Below, piece by piece: positions 1-7,892 of a stretch of 37,416 nt of DNA. Position 1 is the first letter of the stretch; every line of letters begins with the position of its first letter. The DNA is taken from assembly GCA_040904785.1 (NCBI GenBank), contig JBBDSV010000048.1, positions 1 to 37,416 of the forward strand. The letters run 5' to 3'. The position numbers and the translations under genes were made by a program. The notes beneath the pieces are model-generated. The model did no database searches, was not told where the DNA came from, and saw nothing but the letters and a program-made list of their open reading frames with translations. This stretch comes from JBBDSV01 sp040904785. GTDB taxonomy: Bacteria; Actinomycetota; Nitriliruptoria; Nitriliruptorales; Nitriliruptoraceae.

Positions 1-660
1 TATCGTGGTGCGCGTCATTCGGGGGAAATGTACGGGGGACGCATGCGCGGCACTACGCGCGTGCCATTGTCGTATTCGACCGCGGACGCGGTCGAGCAGC
101 GACGTGTGGCACCGGATCCATTTGACCAGTTGCTCGACGAATCGCGTGTCGCGGTCGCGGCCGAGCATCGGCGGCAACGAGCGGATCGCCAGTTCGCGGC
201 GCACGACAGCGCCACGATCCGGGGTGTGTTGCTCGATGCCCGCGACGACGCTGTGCCCGTGTGCCTCGGCGTTGCGGGCGAACGCTCGGTCGCCGGTCGC
301 CTCGTCCGTGTCGGTATCGATACGGCCGTTGTCGATCCGTCGGTCAACGGGTGGAGCACCGCAGTCGCGTTGCGTGCGGTTCGGATGGTCCGTCCGAACA
401 GTCCGGAAGATGCGCAAGGGTTCCGCACGACCGGTTCTCGTGACATCGCGGACGACGTCGACCTACGGGAGATCGCCCAGAACATCTGGGAAGACGAGGT
501 TCCGTGTGTCGTCGTAGTCCACGGTCAGGCGACGGCTGTTGCGCCGCTGGCCAGCGTCGGCGACGACGTGCTGGTTGTTCGCAGTGCCGAGCACTCCCAC
601 GAGGTCGTTGCGCTGACTGCCGTGCAGACAATCGCATGGCGTGGGCAGGGCCGCCGATGA
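1..660 (+). CDS. Unrecognised protein with two Sm-like barrel-like repeats (5' end may lie outside)
   Basis: The frame is open to the left edge, so the gene may begin upstream. The first ATG is at 28, but its G-run is only two bases away, which makes it a poor start. Third codon positions are almost all G or C, which supports real coding on this strand. I do not recognise the family. Counting from the ATG at 28, residues 74-122 and 156-205 align with each other: each opens with a VP motif, then valine-rich strands, a G-x-D turn (VGID and VGDD), a VV strand, and an ending of the form VAL-x-AV. This strand pattern resembles a small Sm-like beta-barrel. A charged stretch (DLREIAQNIWEDE) links the two. 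There is no signal peptide or membrane segment. The gene converges on the HTH gene at 690-923, 29 bases away. The function is unknown. Confidence 0.6.
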   Translation, partial: YRGARHSGEMYGGRMRGTTRVPLSYSTADAVEQRRVAPDPFDQLLDESRVAVAAEHRRQRADRQFAAHDSATIRGVLLDARDDAVPVCLGVAGERSVAGRLVRVGIDTAVVDPSVNGWSTAVALRAVRMVRPNSPEDAQGFRTTGSRDIADDVDLREIAQNIWEDEVPCVVVVHGQATAVAPLASVGDDVLVVRSAEHSHEVVALTAVQTIAWRGQGRR

Positions 661-689
661 TGATCGTGGCTGCGGGGAGCGACGAGGCG

Positions 690-923
690 TCAGTCCGCCG
701 GCTGGGTCGACTGTTCGGTGTAGAGGTGTCCGAGTTCGCCGGGAGCGATACGCGCGGATTCGATGAACGCGTCCACCTCGGCGCGCTGCAGGCGGATGAC
801 GCGGCCGAACTTGTAGGCGGGAAGCTTGCCGTCGTCGATCAGGCGGTAGAGCGTCCGCGTCGTGATGCCAAGCCGACGCGCGGCTGCCTTGGTGTTCAGC
901 CACTCGATCTCTTCTTGTGGCAT
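690..923 (-). CDS. Small excisionase/MerR-type helix-turn-helix DNA-binding protein
   Basis: The product is 77 residues. It carries a winged-helix excisionase-type fold: WLNTKAAARRLGI (helix-turn), TTRTLYRLIDDGKLPA (recognition helix), then a wing reading YKFGRVIRL followed by RAEVDAFIES. This layout is shared with BldC/Xis-like regulators. The start at 923 was chosen because a GGGAGG ribosome site lies eight bases upstream; the ATG at 938 would put that site inside the coding region. The gene is divergent from cpaB at 1025 with a 101-base shared upstream region. That suggests it binds there and controls tad locus A or itself; this is inference. No integrase or phage gene is nearby, so a role as a true excisionase is unlikely. 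Confidence 0.85.
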   Translation of the reverse strand: MPQEEIEWLNTKAAARRLGITTRTLYRLIDDGKLPAYKFGRVIRLQRAEVDAFIESARIAPGELGHLYTEQSTQPAD

Positions 924-1024
924 TTCATTCCCTCCCATTGGGAAGGACGATACCGAGCGGGCGTTGCGACGTCCATCGACCCGTCGGGTTTCGCCGCGCA
1001 CGGCATGGCGCGGGAGGTCGGTTG
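924..1024. promoter_or_regulatory. Divergent intergenic region between the HTH gene and tad locus A
   Basis: This 101-base stretch must hold the promoters for both the HTH gene (minus) and cpaB (plus). It contains both ribosome sites: GGGAGG on the minus strand near 931-936, and GGGAGG on the plus strand at about 1010-1015, nine bases before the cpaB ATG. A short inverted element, ACCC-GTC-GGGT, lies near 980-990. I could not pick convincing -35/-10 pairs. It is the obvious place to look for binding by the HTH protein. Confidence 0.4.
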
Positions 1025-1819
1025 ATGGCTGATGTCCCGACCGCACCGACGAGCGAGCACACGGGCCATGCGAACGATCGCGTTATCCGTCCTGCGCGAC
1101 GGCGGATCAACGTTCGGGTCGTCGTCGGTACAGCCTTGATCGCGGTGTCCGCCTTCGGTGCGCTGCAGCTGGGACAACGTGCAGATGCGCCACCGACGAC
1201 GCGCTACCTGGTGGCGACCGACGACGTCGACGTCGGCACTGTTGTCGGCCCCGGCGATGAACAGCTGCCAGTCGGGTCCGCTGCGATCGAGCTGCCACCC
1301 GGCATTGCCCGCAACGCCATTCGTTCCCAAGCTCGCGATGAACTCGTCGGCCGCGTGACCGCCGCGCCAATTGCCGCCGGAGATCTGTTGCGTTGGAGCG
1401 ATGTGGTGACGGCCCCCGCATTTTCCGCCAAGCACGAGACCGCGGTGTCGTTGCCGCCGCGCGACGCCCTCGCGGGTGACGTCAGCCCAGGAATGCAGGT
1501 CGACGTGCTGGCGACGTATTCCGGATCGGGTCGTTCGTTCACGGACTACCTCGCGCGGGATGTCCCCGTGCTTGCCGTCGACCGAGGGGATCGCGGACTC
1601 GCGGACGACGAGATCATCCTCCGGCTCGGACTCGACTCGCCCTCGGATGTTCAAGCCGTTGGTCACGCGCAGCGGACGGCCAATGTGTTTCTCGCCCGCG
1701 CGATCTCGGACCAGACATCAGCGATGCCTTCTCGCTATCGCGTCGAGAGTGCGGACGACGTCCTCGCTGACCTCACTCCTCGCGGGGCAGCGAGCGCCCC
1801 GGACGCGTTGGAGCGGTAG
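1025..1819 (+). CDS. cpaB: Flp pilus assembly protein CpaB/RcpC, SAF domain (tad locus A)
   Basis: The product is 264 residues. A basic N-terminus is followed by one membrane helix at about 29-50, so the rest is extracytoplasmic. Residues 60-128 form a SAF-type domain (RYLVATDDVDVGTVV... LVGRVTAAPIAAGDLLRWSDV), and residues 138-230 match the RcpC/CpaB region (AVSLPPRDALAGDVSPGMQVDVLA). In Tad systems CpaB proteins are thought to help pilus assembly at the cell surface. In diderms they accompany the secretin, which is absent here. The ATG at 1025 follows GGGAGG with a nine-base spacer. It is the first gene of an operon in which the next gene starts two bases after its stop. The family call is firm; the exact role in a monoderm is uncertain. 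Confidence 0.9.
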   Translation: MADVPTAPTSEHTGHANDRVIRPARRRINVRVVVGTALIAVSAFGALQLGQRADAPPTTRYLVATDDVDVGTVVGPGDEQLPVGSAAIELPPGIARNAIRSQARDELVGRVTAAPIAAGDLLRWSDVVTAPAFSAKHETAVSLPPRDALAGDVSPGMQVDVLATYSGSGRSFTDYLARDVPVLAVDRGDRGLADDEIILRLGLDSPSDVQAVGHAQRTANVFLARAISDQTSAMPSRYRVESADDVLADLTPRGAASAPDALER

Positions 1820-1821
1820 TC

Positions 1822-3147
1822 ATGGAGACCCAAGTTGTTCTCGGTGTGGCGGCCCCGCGTGCGCCGTGGTTCTCGCGGGTCGGGGCATGGTCGTCGTCGG
1901 GCATCGTTCCCGTCGAGTTCGTGCGTTGCCTCACGATTGACGAGGTATTCGCGCGTGCGGCACACGGACAAGCGGCTGCGGCAGTCTTGGTCGATGGTCG
2001 AGTGCCCGGTATCGGAGCTGAACAGGTCAGTCAGCTCACTTCGGAAGTTGGCCCGTGCATCGTCGTCGATGACGTCGACAAGGCTTCACGATGGCGGGCG
2101 GCCGGTGCGGCGGACGTCCTGCCCCCAACATTCACCCGCGATGATCTCGTTGGGAGTCTGAATCGAATCAAGCCGACCGCCGCCGATGAGAGCGCTTCGA
2201 CTGACCGGCAAGGTCCGACGACGTCTCCGGCGCTTTCACAGCAGCCTGATGGTGACGGTCAGCACGGCACGCTCGTTGCTGTCACCGGGTCGGGGGGCGC
2301 CGGAGCGTCGACGCTGGCGATCGCGCTCGCGCAAGGCCTGTCGGGGGTGGGAAGGGAAGTGCGTCGGACGCCCGCACTGGCGCCCCGGACGGTCCTCCTT
2401 GCGGACTTCTGCCGCGAAGCGGACCAGGCGATGCTCCACAACCTCACCGTGCGGACGCCGGCACTGGTCGAGGTGTGCGAACAGTGTCGGCTCGGAGGGC
2501 TGACCGAAGCCGAGATCCGCGAGCTCACGTTTGCGGTGCCATCGCGCGGCTATCGCCTGCTCGCAGGTCTGCGTCAGGGCACGCATTGGGCGATGCTCGA
2601 CACCGCGTCAATCGCCTCAGTCCTGAAGGTCGCGCGGTCCGCGGTCGACGTTGTCGTTGCCGATGTCGACCGTGATCTCGACGGGGTTCGCGAGACCGGG
2701 TCCCTTGACATCGAGGAGCGCAACGGGGTTGCCCGAACGGCGATGGCCGGTGCCGACCTGATCCTTGTCGCCGGAACTGCGTCGTTGCAAGGGCTGCACG
2801 CGTTCGTCCGTGTCGTTGATCAATTGCTGCGGTTCGGTGTTCCGCTCGAGCGTATTCGTGGTGCAATTCACGGAGCACCGCGAAGTGCTGCTGGTCGTGC
2901 GTCCGTCACGCGCGCGCTTCGAGCGCTGGTCGTTGACGTACGTGTTGGCCGCGCCAACGGTCTCTCACGGCCACTCCTTCTGCCTCGATGGCGTCCGGAG
3001 TCGGCACTTCGCGACGGACGCCCCCTTCCGCGTCCAGTTCCGGCGCGCGTTGCTCGCAACGTGCACGACGCACTCATGATGCTCGGCCCGCGCCAGCTGA
3101 ACGGTGGCAACGGGGAGCGCGATTTCGTCGCCACGGTCGGGGGATGA
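1822..3147 (+). CDS. tadZ: TadZ/CpaE-like MinD-family protein (tad locus A)
   Basis: The product is 441 residues. Residues 1-115 look like a degenerate receiver domain, a linker rich in Q, S and P follows at about 118-148, and residues 149-400 are a MinD/ParA-like fold. TadZ proteins place the pilus machine at a site in the cell and recruit TadA. The P-loop at 156-164 reads GSGGAGAST. Both lysines normally present in the MinD P-loop are replaced (S157 and A162), so ATP hydrolysis is likely weak or lost. DVVVADVDRDLDG is the Walker B-like strand. The gene overlaps tadA in an ATGA stop/start, indicating coupled translation. The family assignment is good; activity is inference. Confidence 0.88.
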   Translation: METQVVLGVAAPRAPWFSRVGAWSSSGIVPVEFVRCLTIDEVFARAAHGQAAAAVLVDGRVPGIGAEQVSQLTSEVGPCIVVDDVDKASRWRAAGAADVLPPTFTRDDLVGSLNRIKPTAADESASTDRQGPTTSPALSQQPDGDGQHGTLVAVTGSGGAGASTLAIALAQGLSGVGREVRRTPALAPRTVLLADFCREADQAMLHNLTVRTPALVEVCEQCRLGGLTEAEIRELTFAVPSRGYRLLAGLRQGTHWAMLDTASIASVLKVARSAVDVVVADVDRDLDGVRETGSLDIEERNGVARTAMAGADLILVAGTASLQGLHAFVRVVDQLLRFGVPLERIRGAIHGAPRSAAGRASVTRALRALVVDVRVGRANGLSRPLLLPRWRPESALRDGRPLPRPVPARVARNVHDALMMLGPRQLNGGNGERDFVATVGG

Positions 3148-4466
3148 GCATGGGAGTATCGATAGAGAACACCGCCGGTCGCTCGCCGGTCCGTGCGATC
3201 GAACTACGCGTACTCGAACGGCTTCGGGGTGCTCAGCTCGACGCCGACGCGACGACTACGGACACGATTCGACGTTTCATCGATGATGAGATCGAGCAGT
3301 GGACATTCGACGTGGATCGGGGCCGTGAGCAGGTGCCGATCGCTGACGAACCGCGGGTGCGAAGGGCCGTCGAAGACAACCTGCTCCGTTACGGGCCGCT
3401 CGATCCGTTGATCGACGATCCCGATGTCTGGGAGATCATGATCAACGCACCCGACCAGGTCTTCGTCCGGCGCCATCGCGGAGTCTCCGGATATCACCAC
3501 GCGACGTTCCACGACGACGATCATGTGTCCCGCACGCTCACGAAGATCCTTGACGACGCCACCGAAGCGCAGCGCAAGCTCGACCCCGCAGAGGGGCTGC
3601 AGGACGCACAGCTTGCGAATGGCGCCCGACTTCACATCGTTCACCGCGACGTCGGCCGGGGAGGTCACCACCTCGTAAACATCCGGAAATTCACGGGTGT
3701 CGGATTCGTAGCGCTCGATGACCTCGTCGCCGTTGGGATGCTCACGTCAGAGGCGTCGGCGTTTCTCCGCGCGGCGGCTCGGGCACGGCTCTCAATCGTC
3801 ATCGCCGGACGCCCCGGAGCTGGAAAGACCACGCTCTTGTCGTGCTGCGCCGCCGCACTCGACCCCTCATTGCGCATCGTGACCGCAGAAGAAGTCTTCG
3901 AGATCGATGTGCCACTGCCCAATGTTGCATCTATGCAGACACGTCCACCGCGTAGTGATCGGGCCGCGGTCGACCTCCGTCGTCTCGTCGCCGGCTTCCT
4001 GCGCATGGCGCCGGACGTCGCGATCGTGGGAGAAGTGCGTGACCGCGAGGCGTTGCCACTGCTTCTGACGCTGTCATCAGGCGTGACCGGTTACACGACG
4101 ATCCACGCGGCTTCAGCGCGCCAGGCGCTGGCGCGACTTCGGTTCATCGCGCAATTGGCGGATACGCGATCGGAATTGCCTGCCGCCGCGCTCAATGCCC
4201 TCGTCAGCGACTCCGTCGATCTTGTCGTCTTCGCTGACCGCATCGCAGGTGTGCCGCAGGTCATGGAGATCCTCGCGGTCGAGGATCGACAGACACAGGA
4301 ACAATCCATGCAATTCACCGCCACCGATGTGTTTCGGCGTGATCCGGAAAGCGGCGTGCTCGCTTGGACCGGCGATGTCCCGATCCGTGCTGCGCGCGCC
4401 TTTTCCGCTGCAGGCATCGACGTTGCAGAACTTCTCCGTGCCGAAGGGAGCGTCGGCTATGCGTGA
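3144..4466 (+). CDS. tadA: TadA/CpaF secretion ATPase (tad locus A)
   Basis: The product is 440 residues and belongs to the VirB11/CpaF hexameric ATPases, which power pilin extrusion from the cytoplasmic face of the membrane. The N-terminal domain runs to about 185 and includes GPLDPLIDDPDVWEIMIN. Walker A is GRPGAGKTT at 222-230, the acidic Asp-box pair is E249-E250, Walker B is DVAIVGE at 291-297, and the His box is GYTTIHA at 316-322. All catalytic motifs are intact. The start at 3144 overlaps the tadZ stop (ATGA). An ATG at 3150 is an alternative that would sit six bases after a G-rich site. It is only distantly similar to the second CpaF at 25681. Confidence 0.93.
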   Translation: MSMGVSIENTAGRSPVRAIELRVLERLRGAQLDADATTTDTIRRFIDDEIEQWTFDVDRGREQVPIADEPRVRRAVEDNLLRYGPLDPLIDDPDVWEIMINAPDQVFVRRHRGVSGYHHATFHDDDHVSRTLTKILDDATEAQRKLDPAEGLQDAQLANGARLHIVHRDVGRGGHHLVNIRKFTGVGFVALDDLVAVGMLTSEASAFLRAAARARLSIVIAGRPGAGKTTLLSCCAAALDPSLRIVTAEEVFEIDVPLPNVASMQTRPPRSDRAAVDLRRLVAGFLRMAPDVAIVGEVRDREALPLLLTLSSGVTGYTTIHAASARQALARLRFIAQLADTRSELPAAALNALVSDSVDLVVFADRIAGVPQVMEILAVEDRQTQEQSMQFTATDVFRRDPESGVLAWTGDVPIRAARAFSAAGIDVAELLRAEGSVGYA

Positions 4467-5391
4467 TGATGTCGTTCGCCTGATTCTCGCCCTTCTCGCG
4501 GGGATCGGTGCCTACCTGTGCGTCTCACGTCCGGCGGCCGCCGTGCGGCGGCTCGCCCGTCGGCCTGCGTGGGTCTCTCGTCTGATCTCGGATCTTCGAG
4601 ACACGATCGTGCAGGCCGGCTTTCCGCGGGTACGCGCTTGGCAGGTCATCCTCGTCATCGCGGGGTGTTGCAGTGTGGCGGCGTTCGTCGGCCATGCGGT
4701 GTACGGCGGAACGGCGACGACCGTTGTGATGGCGGGCGGCGGCGCGATGGTCCCGGTGCTCATTGTTCGGGGGAGACGTGATCGGCGCCGTGAGCAAGCG
4801 CGAGATGCCTGGCCGGCACTGCTCGAATCGATACGCGTGGGGGTTTCCAGTCTTGGTCAATCCATCCCGATTGCGCTCATCGCCGCAGGCGAACGTGCTC
4901 CGGCATCCCTTCGGCCAGCATTTGGCGCAGCAGCACGCGAGTGGCAGGTTTCGACCGATTTTCGTCGGATGCTCCACGTTTGGCGGGCGCATCTTGCTGA
5001 CCCGTCGGCCGACACGATTTCCGAGACACTGCTCGTTGCACACGAAGTCGGCGGCGCAACGATCGACGGGCGACTTCGCCAACTCATCGACGATCGGCTT
5101 CGGGATGTGCACGCCCGAAAGGATGCGAGAGCACGCCAGTCGGGTGTTCGATTCGCGCGAGCATTTGTGCTCGCAGTTCCGTTTGGCATGGCGCTGGTCG
5201 GACTGCTCATCGGTGACGGACGAGCTGCGTATGCCGCGCCTACCGGGCAAGTGGTCGTTGTCAGCGCGCTCGTGTTGCTTGCCGGTTGTTGGGTGTGGGC
5301 ATCGCGCCTCCTCGTACTTCCGGTTGAACGCCGGGTCTTCGCGGATCGCGACGGCCGTGTCGCCGATGGCCACGGGGAGCGTCGGAGATGA
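4459..5391 (+). CDS. tadB: TadB-like inner-membrane platform protein, T2SF domain (tad locus A)
   Basis: The product is 310 residues. Hydrophobic segments lie near the N-terminus (VVRLILALLAGIGAYL), at about 65-100 (VILVIAGCCSVAAFV and TVVMAGGGAMVPVLIV), and at the C-terminus (FARAFVLAVPFGMALVGLLI and VVVVSALVLLAGCWVWA). The central soluble region has the T2SF pattern (AWPALLESIRVGVSSLGQSIPIAL). TadB and TadC form the membrane platform on which TadA acts. The ATG at 4459 has a GAAGGGAG site eight bases upstream and overlaps the tadA stop by eight bases. The gene overlaps tadC by four bases. Confidence 0.88.
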   Translation: MRDDVVRLILALLAGIGAYLCVSRPAAAVRRLARRPAWVSRLISDLRDTIVQAGFPRVRAWQVILVIAGCCSVAAFVGHAVYGGTATTVVMAGGGAMVPVLIVRGRRDRRREQARDAWPALLESIRVGVSSLGQSIPIALIAAGERAPASLRPAFGAAAREWQVSTDFRRMLHVWRAHLADPSADTISETLLVAHEVGGATIDGRLRQLIDDRLRDVHARKDARARQSGVRFARAFVLAVPFGMALVGLLIGDGRAAYAAPTGQVVVVSALVLLAGCWVWASRLLVLPVERRVFADRDGRVADGHGERRR

Positions 5392-6293
5392 GGGCCGGCA
5401 TGTGGCTTGCCTTCGCGCTGTTCGTCGGCGGTGTCGCCATGCTGTTGAGCGAGGTCCCGGTCTTGACCCGGCTGTCAATCGTTGATCGACTCGCGCCGTT
5501 CTGCTCGTCGGCTCCCCGAAGCCGATTCTCGCCTTCGGCAGGGCAATTCACGGCGATGCCAAGCGTGAGCATGACGGTGCGTCGCATTGGCGACGCCATC
5601 GCCAGCGCTTGCGGGATTTCGGACGACATCTCGATTCGGCTGAAACGAGTCGCGTCGCACGGTGATCCGGCGGCATTTCGACTCCGTCAAGCGACCTGGT
5701 CGATTGGGTGGGGGGTAACGGCGGCTACGGCTGCGCTCACGCTCGGCGCGCCGTTGATGGTGACGGCGCTCGTGACCGTCTCGTCCGCGATACTTGGCGC
5801 ACTGGTCGTCGAGCAGGCGCTGCTTCGACGCGAGGGGAGAAGCCGCCGTGTTCGTCAGCGCGAACTCCCGGTCGTCGCGGAGCAACTCGGCACGCTCGTG
5901 GCCGCGGGATATTCGACGATCGCGGCCCTCGACCGCATCTGCCGTCGCGGAAGCGGCCTGTGTGCGCAAGACCTGACCCGAGTTGTCGCTCGCGTTCGAC
6001 AGGGCGCTGCGCTCGATGACGCGCTGGCAGAGTGGGTTGCAGTCGCCGACACGGACGGTGTGCGTCGGCTTGCCGCACTGTTGGCGCTAGATCAGCAAAC
6101 CGCGGAGCTGAGCCGACTCATTGGCGATGAGTCTCGAACGCTGAATCGTGATCTCCACCGGGAGTTGGCGGCGACCATCGAACAACGTGCACAGCAGGTA
6201 TGGATCCCCGTCACGATCGCGACGATCGTGCCGGGGGCGCTGTTTCTCGGGGTGCCGTTCATGTCGGCGCTCGAGAGATTCCTCGGGAGTTGA
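5388..6293 (+). CDS. tadC: TadC-like inner-membrane platform protein, T2SF domain (tad locus A)
   Basis: The product is 301 residues. It has an N-terminal membrane segment (MWLAFALFVGGVAMLL), a central pair (WSIGWGVTAATAALTLGAPL and MVTALVTVSSAILGALVV), a cytoplasmic T2SF domain (RQRELPVVAEQLGTLVAAGYSTIAALD to about residue 260), and a C-terminal membrane segment (VWIPVTIATIVPGALFLGVP). This arrangement fits the partner of TadB. Translation is coupled to tadB through a four-base overlap. The stop is followed by a 63-base gap before the small pilin-like gene, which is the first real gap in the operon. Confidence 0.87.
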   Translation: MRAGMWLAFALFVGGVAMLLSEVPVLTRLSIVDRLAPFCSSAPRSRFSPSAGQFTAMPSVSMTVRRIGDAIASACGISDDISIRLKRVASHGDPAAFRLRQATWSIGWGVTAATAALTLGAPLMVTALVTVSSAILGALVVEQALLRREGRSRRVRQRELPVVAEQLGTLVAAGYSTIAALDRICRRGSGLCAQDLTRVVARVRQGAALDDALAEWVAVADTDGVRRLAALLALDQQTAELSRLIGDESRTLNRDLHRELAATIEQRAQQVWIPVTIATIVPGALFLGVPFMSALERFLGS

Positions 6294-6356
6294 CCCGGAC
6301 CTGCATCACCGTCGGACACATGGCTTGCAAGAGAGAACCGAACCAACGGGGGGAAC

Positions 6357-6533
6357 ATGAAGAAGGATGAACGTAGTCGGCGTGCACGTCAGGCAGGAGA
6401 AGGTGTGATCTCGGCCGCAATTGTGGTGCTCATCATGGCAGTGATTGGTGCGGGGATGTACGTCGTCTTCAACCGGACCGTCACCGACGCTGCTGAGCGC
6501 ATCGAGAACGAAGTGCAGCAGATCGGGGGCTGA
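6357..6533 (+). CDS. Small pilin-like membrane protein, 58 residues (tad locus A)
   Basis: This 58-residue ORF is easily missed. A basic, polar N-terminus (MKKDERSRRARQAGEG) is followed by one long hydrophobic helix at about 17-38 and a short acidic amphipathic tail. Size, layout and position, after tadC and before tadE, match the major Flp pilin. However, the helix lacks the Glu-Tyr pair at +5/+6 that marks Flp processing. A glycine just before the helix (G14 or G16) could still be a peptidase site. The ATG has a G-run (AACGGGGGGAAC) directly upstream. It is the best candidate for the structural subunit of locus A. That role is inference from position and shape. Confidence 0.75.
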   Translation: MKKDERSRRARQAGEGVISAAIVVLIMAVIGAGMYVVFNRTVTDAAERIENEVQQIGG

Positions 6534-6537
6534 GCCG

Positions 6538-6948
6538 ATGGCGACGGGACGTCAAGAGCGCCATCGCCACGAGTCCGGGGCGTCACCGGTGTCCGCGATG
6601 TTCTCGCTCGCGATGTTCCTCGCGTTCGTTCTCGTTGCGGCGCAGGTATCACTCCACCTGTTCGCCTCGTCGGTCGTCGGCGCCGCGGCGTTCGACGCGT
6701 CGCGGTACGCCGCTGCAGAAGGACGTGGATGCGCGGGCTCGAGCCCGACCCCGGAGGATGTCGCAAGGCGGCGCCTCGGTCCCATCAGCGGGCGTTCTGC
6801 GGTGAAGATTGTCTGTGAGGAACGGCCATCGACCGTGCGAGTCTCGGTGGTTATGCCGTCACCGGGCCGGCCGCGTCATGGGAGCGTGTCGGCGGTTCCG
6901 AAGCTCGTCGAGCGAACGGTCGTCATGCAGAGAGAGGTCGGCCCCTGA
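6538..6948 (+). CDS. TadE-like pseudopilin, first copy (tad locus A)
   Basis: The product is 136 residues. The N-terminus is polar and carries an ESGASP segment just before a membrane helix at about 18-44 (AMFSLAMFLAFVLVAAQVSL). The remaining extracytoplasmic part has two cysteines (in GRGCAG and IVCEE) that could form a disulfide. TadE-like minor pilins have this shape, although the usual Glu at +5 of the helix is not in place. The ATG lies four bases after the upstream stop. The stop overlaps the next start as TGATG, so the genes are translationally coupled. Assignment is by topology and context. Confidence 0.72.
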   Translation: MATGRQERHRHESGASPVSAMFSLAMFLAFVLVAAQVSLHLFASSVVGAAAFDASRYAAAEGRGCAGSSPTPEDVARRRLGPISGRSAVKIVCEERPSTVRVSVVMPSPGRPRHGSVSAVPKLVERTVVMQREVGP

Positions 6949-7418
6949 TGGATGGCTCGACGCGGAGGCTGCGAACGGATTCGCGAGAAGCGGCATTTGT
7001 CGGCGGAGCAGAGGCGCTGATCTTCGGTGTGTTGCTTTTCGTCGTCGGATCGCTGATTCTCGTCAATGGCTGGGCTGTCATTGACGCACGATTTGCCGCA
7101 GCGAATGCGGCACGTGCCGCAACGCGCGCCGCGATCTCGACGCCGATCGGCAGCGATCCACACGTGCAGGCTCGTGTGGCCGCCGATCGTGTGCTCCGGC
7201 AGGATGGTCACAAGGATGTCGAGTACGACGTCGTAGCGGAGCGATCCACGTCGCTCGGTCGATGCGATCCTGTGCGGTATCGCGTCACGATCCGTGTGCA
7301 TCCCACCGCGCTCGGTCGGTTCGGATGGAGCGACGGGATCGACGTCATGGCGACGAGCGGTCAGGTCGTCGATCCGTATCGCTCAGGGCTGCCGGCCGGA
7401 CGGCAGTGTCCGTGGTGA
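6948..7418 (+). CDS. TadE-like pseudopilin, second copy (tad locus A)
   Basis: The product is 156 residues. A polar N-terminus (DSREAAFVGGAE) leads into one membrane helix at about 25-46 (ALIFGVLLFVVGSLILVNGW), followed by the alanine-rich amphipathic helix typical of TadE/TadG proteins (FAAANAARAATRAAIS). The remainder is an extracytoplasmic beta-rich domain (YRVTIRVHPTALG) with cysteines near C88 and at the C-terminus. The start overlaps the previous stop (TGATG), and the stop overlaps the following GTG start (GTGA). It is probably a minor pilin. Confidence 0.75.
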   Translation: MDGSTRRLRTDSREAAFVGGAEALIFGVLLFVVGSLILVNGWAVIDARFAAANAARAATRAAISTPIGSDPHVQARVAADRVLRQDGHKDVEYDVVAERSTSLGRCDPVRYRVTIRVHPTALGRFGWSDGIDVMATSGQVVDPYRSGLPAGRQCPW

Positions 7419-7840
7419 ATCGCCGTGACACCGAAGAGGGGAACGTGTTGCTGCTCGTTCCGGCGGCGATGCTTGTGTTTCTGGCGATGGTCGCGCTGGT
7501 GATCGACGCCGCAACGATGTTTCTCGCAGAGCGACAACTTGCGGATCTCGCTGCAGCGACGGCACAGGATGCGGTGCGTGCACTCGATGTTCCGGAGTAC
7601 TACGCGAGCGGCGCCATCCGCGTGGATCGTGATGCCGCAGCCCGTCGAATGCGTGATCTTCGTGTCGACTTCGAGCGGCATGCTGTCGTCGACGACGTCG
7701 CATGCGTGCTCGACACCCGACCCGCGCGTGCGGTTGCCTCGTGTCGGGGCCGGGCACATCCGATCCTCGCACAGATCTGGGGTGGCTCGAACGGTGTCGA
7801 GATCGCCGCGACCGAATCCGCGCGTGCTGCACTGGGGTGA
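7415..7840 (+). CDS. TadG-like membrane-anchored protein (tad locus A)
   Basis: The product is 141 residues. The N-terminus (NRRDTEEGNVLLLVPAAMLV) has the RDxEEGN-type entry into a single helix seen in TadG/Rv3654c-like proteins. An alanine-rich segment follows (ADLAAATAQDAVRAL), then a small extracytoplasmic domain with two cysteines (VACVL and VASCRG). The GTG at 7415 was chosen because it forms a four-base GTGA overlap with the preceding stop; the GTG at 7412 is also possible. This is the last gene of locus A. A promoter-like TAGAGT begins 15 bases after its stop. Confidence 0.72.
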   Translation: MNRRDTEEGNVLLLVPAAMLVFLAMVALVIDAATMFLAERQLADLAAATAQDAVRALDVPEYYASGAIRVDRDAAARRMRDLRVDFERHAVVDDVACVLDTRPARAVASCRGRAHPILAQIWGGSNGVEIAATESARAALG

Positions 7841-7855
7841 GCTCAGTAGCAGTAG

Positions 7856-7861
7856 TAGAGT
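7856..7861 (+). promoter_or_regulatory. Possible -10 hexamer (TAGAGT) for the SDR gene
   Basis: TAGAGT lies 31 bases before the SDR ATG and just after the end of tad locus A. The same hexamer occurs upstream of the acyl-CoA synthetase gene at 20615-20620. No good -35 box is visible. It is a weak call that rests on position and the TAnnnT pattern. Confidence 0.28.
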
Positions 7862-7892
7862 GGTCGGCTCACATTGCGCTGGGGGCGACAGC

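Noticed and set aside
15..485. Long minus-strand frame opposite the first gene
   Set aside because: It is rich in Ser, Arg and Thr with no strand or helix pattern, while the plus frame has strong G/C third positions and an internal protein repeat.
690..923. HTH gene as a true phage or element excisionase
   Set aside because: There is no integrase, attachment site or other element gene nearby, and the head-to-head pairing with cpaB fits a regulator better.
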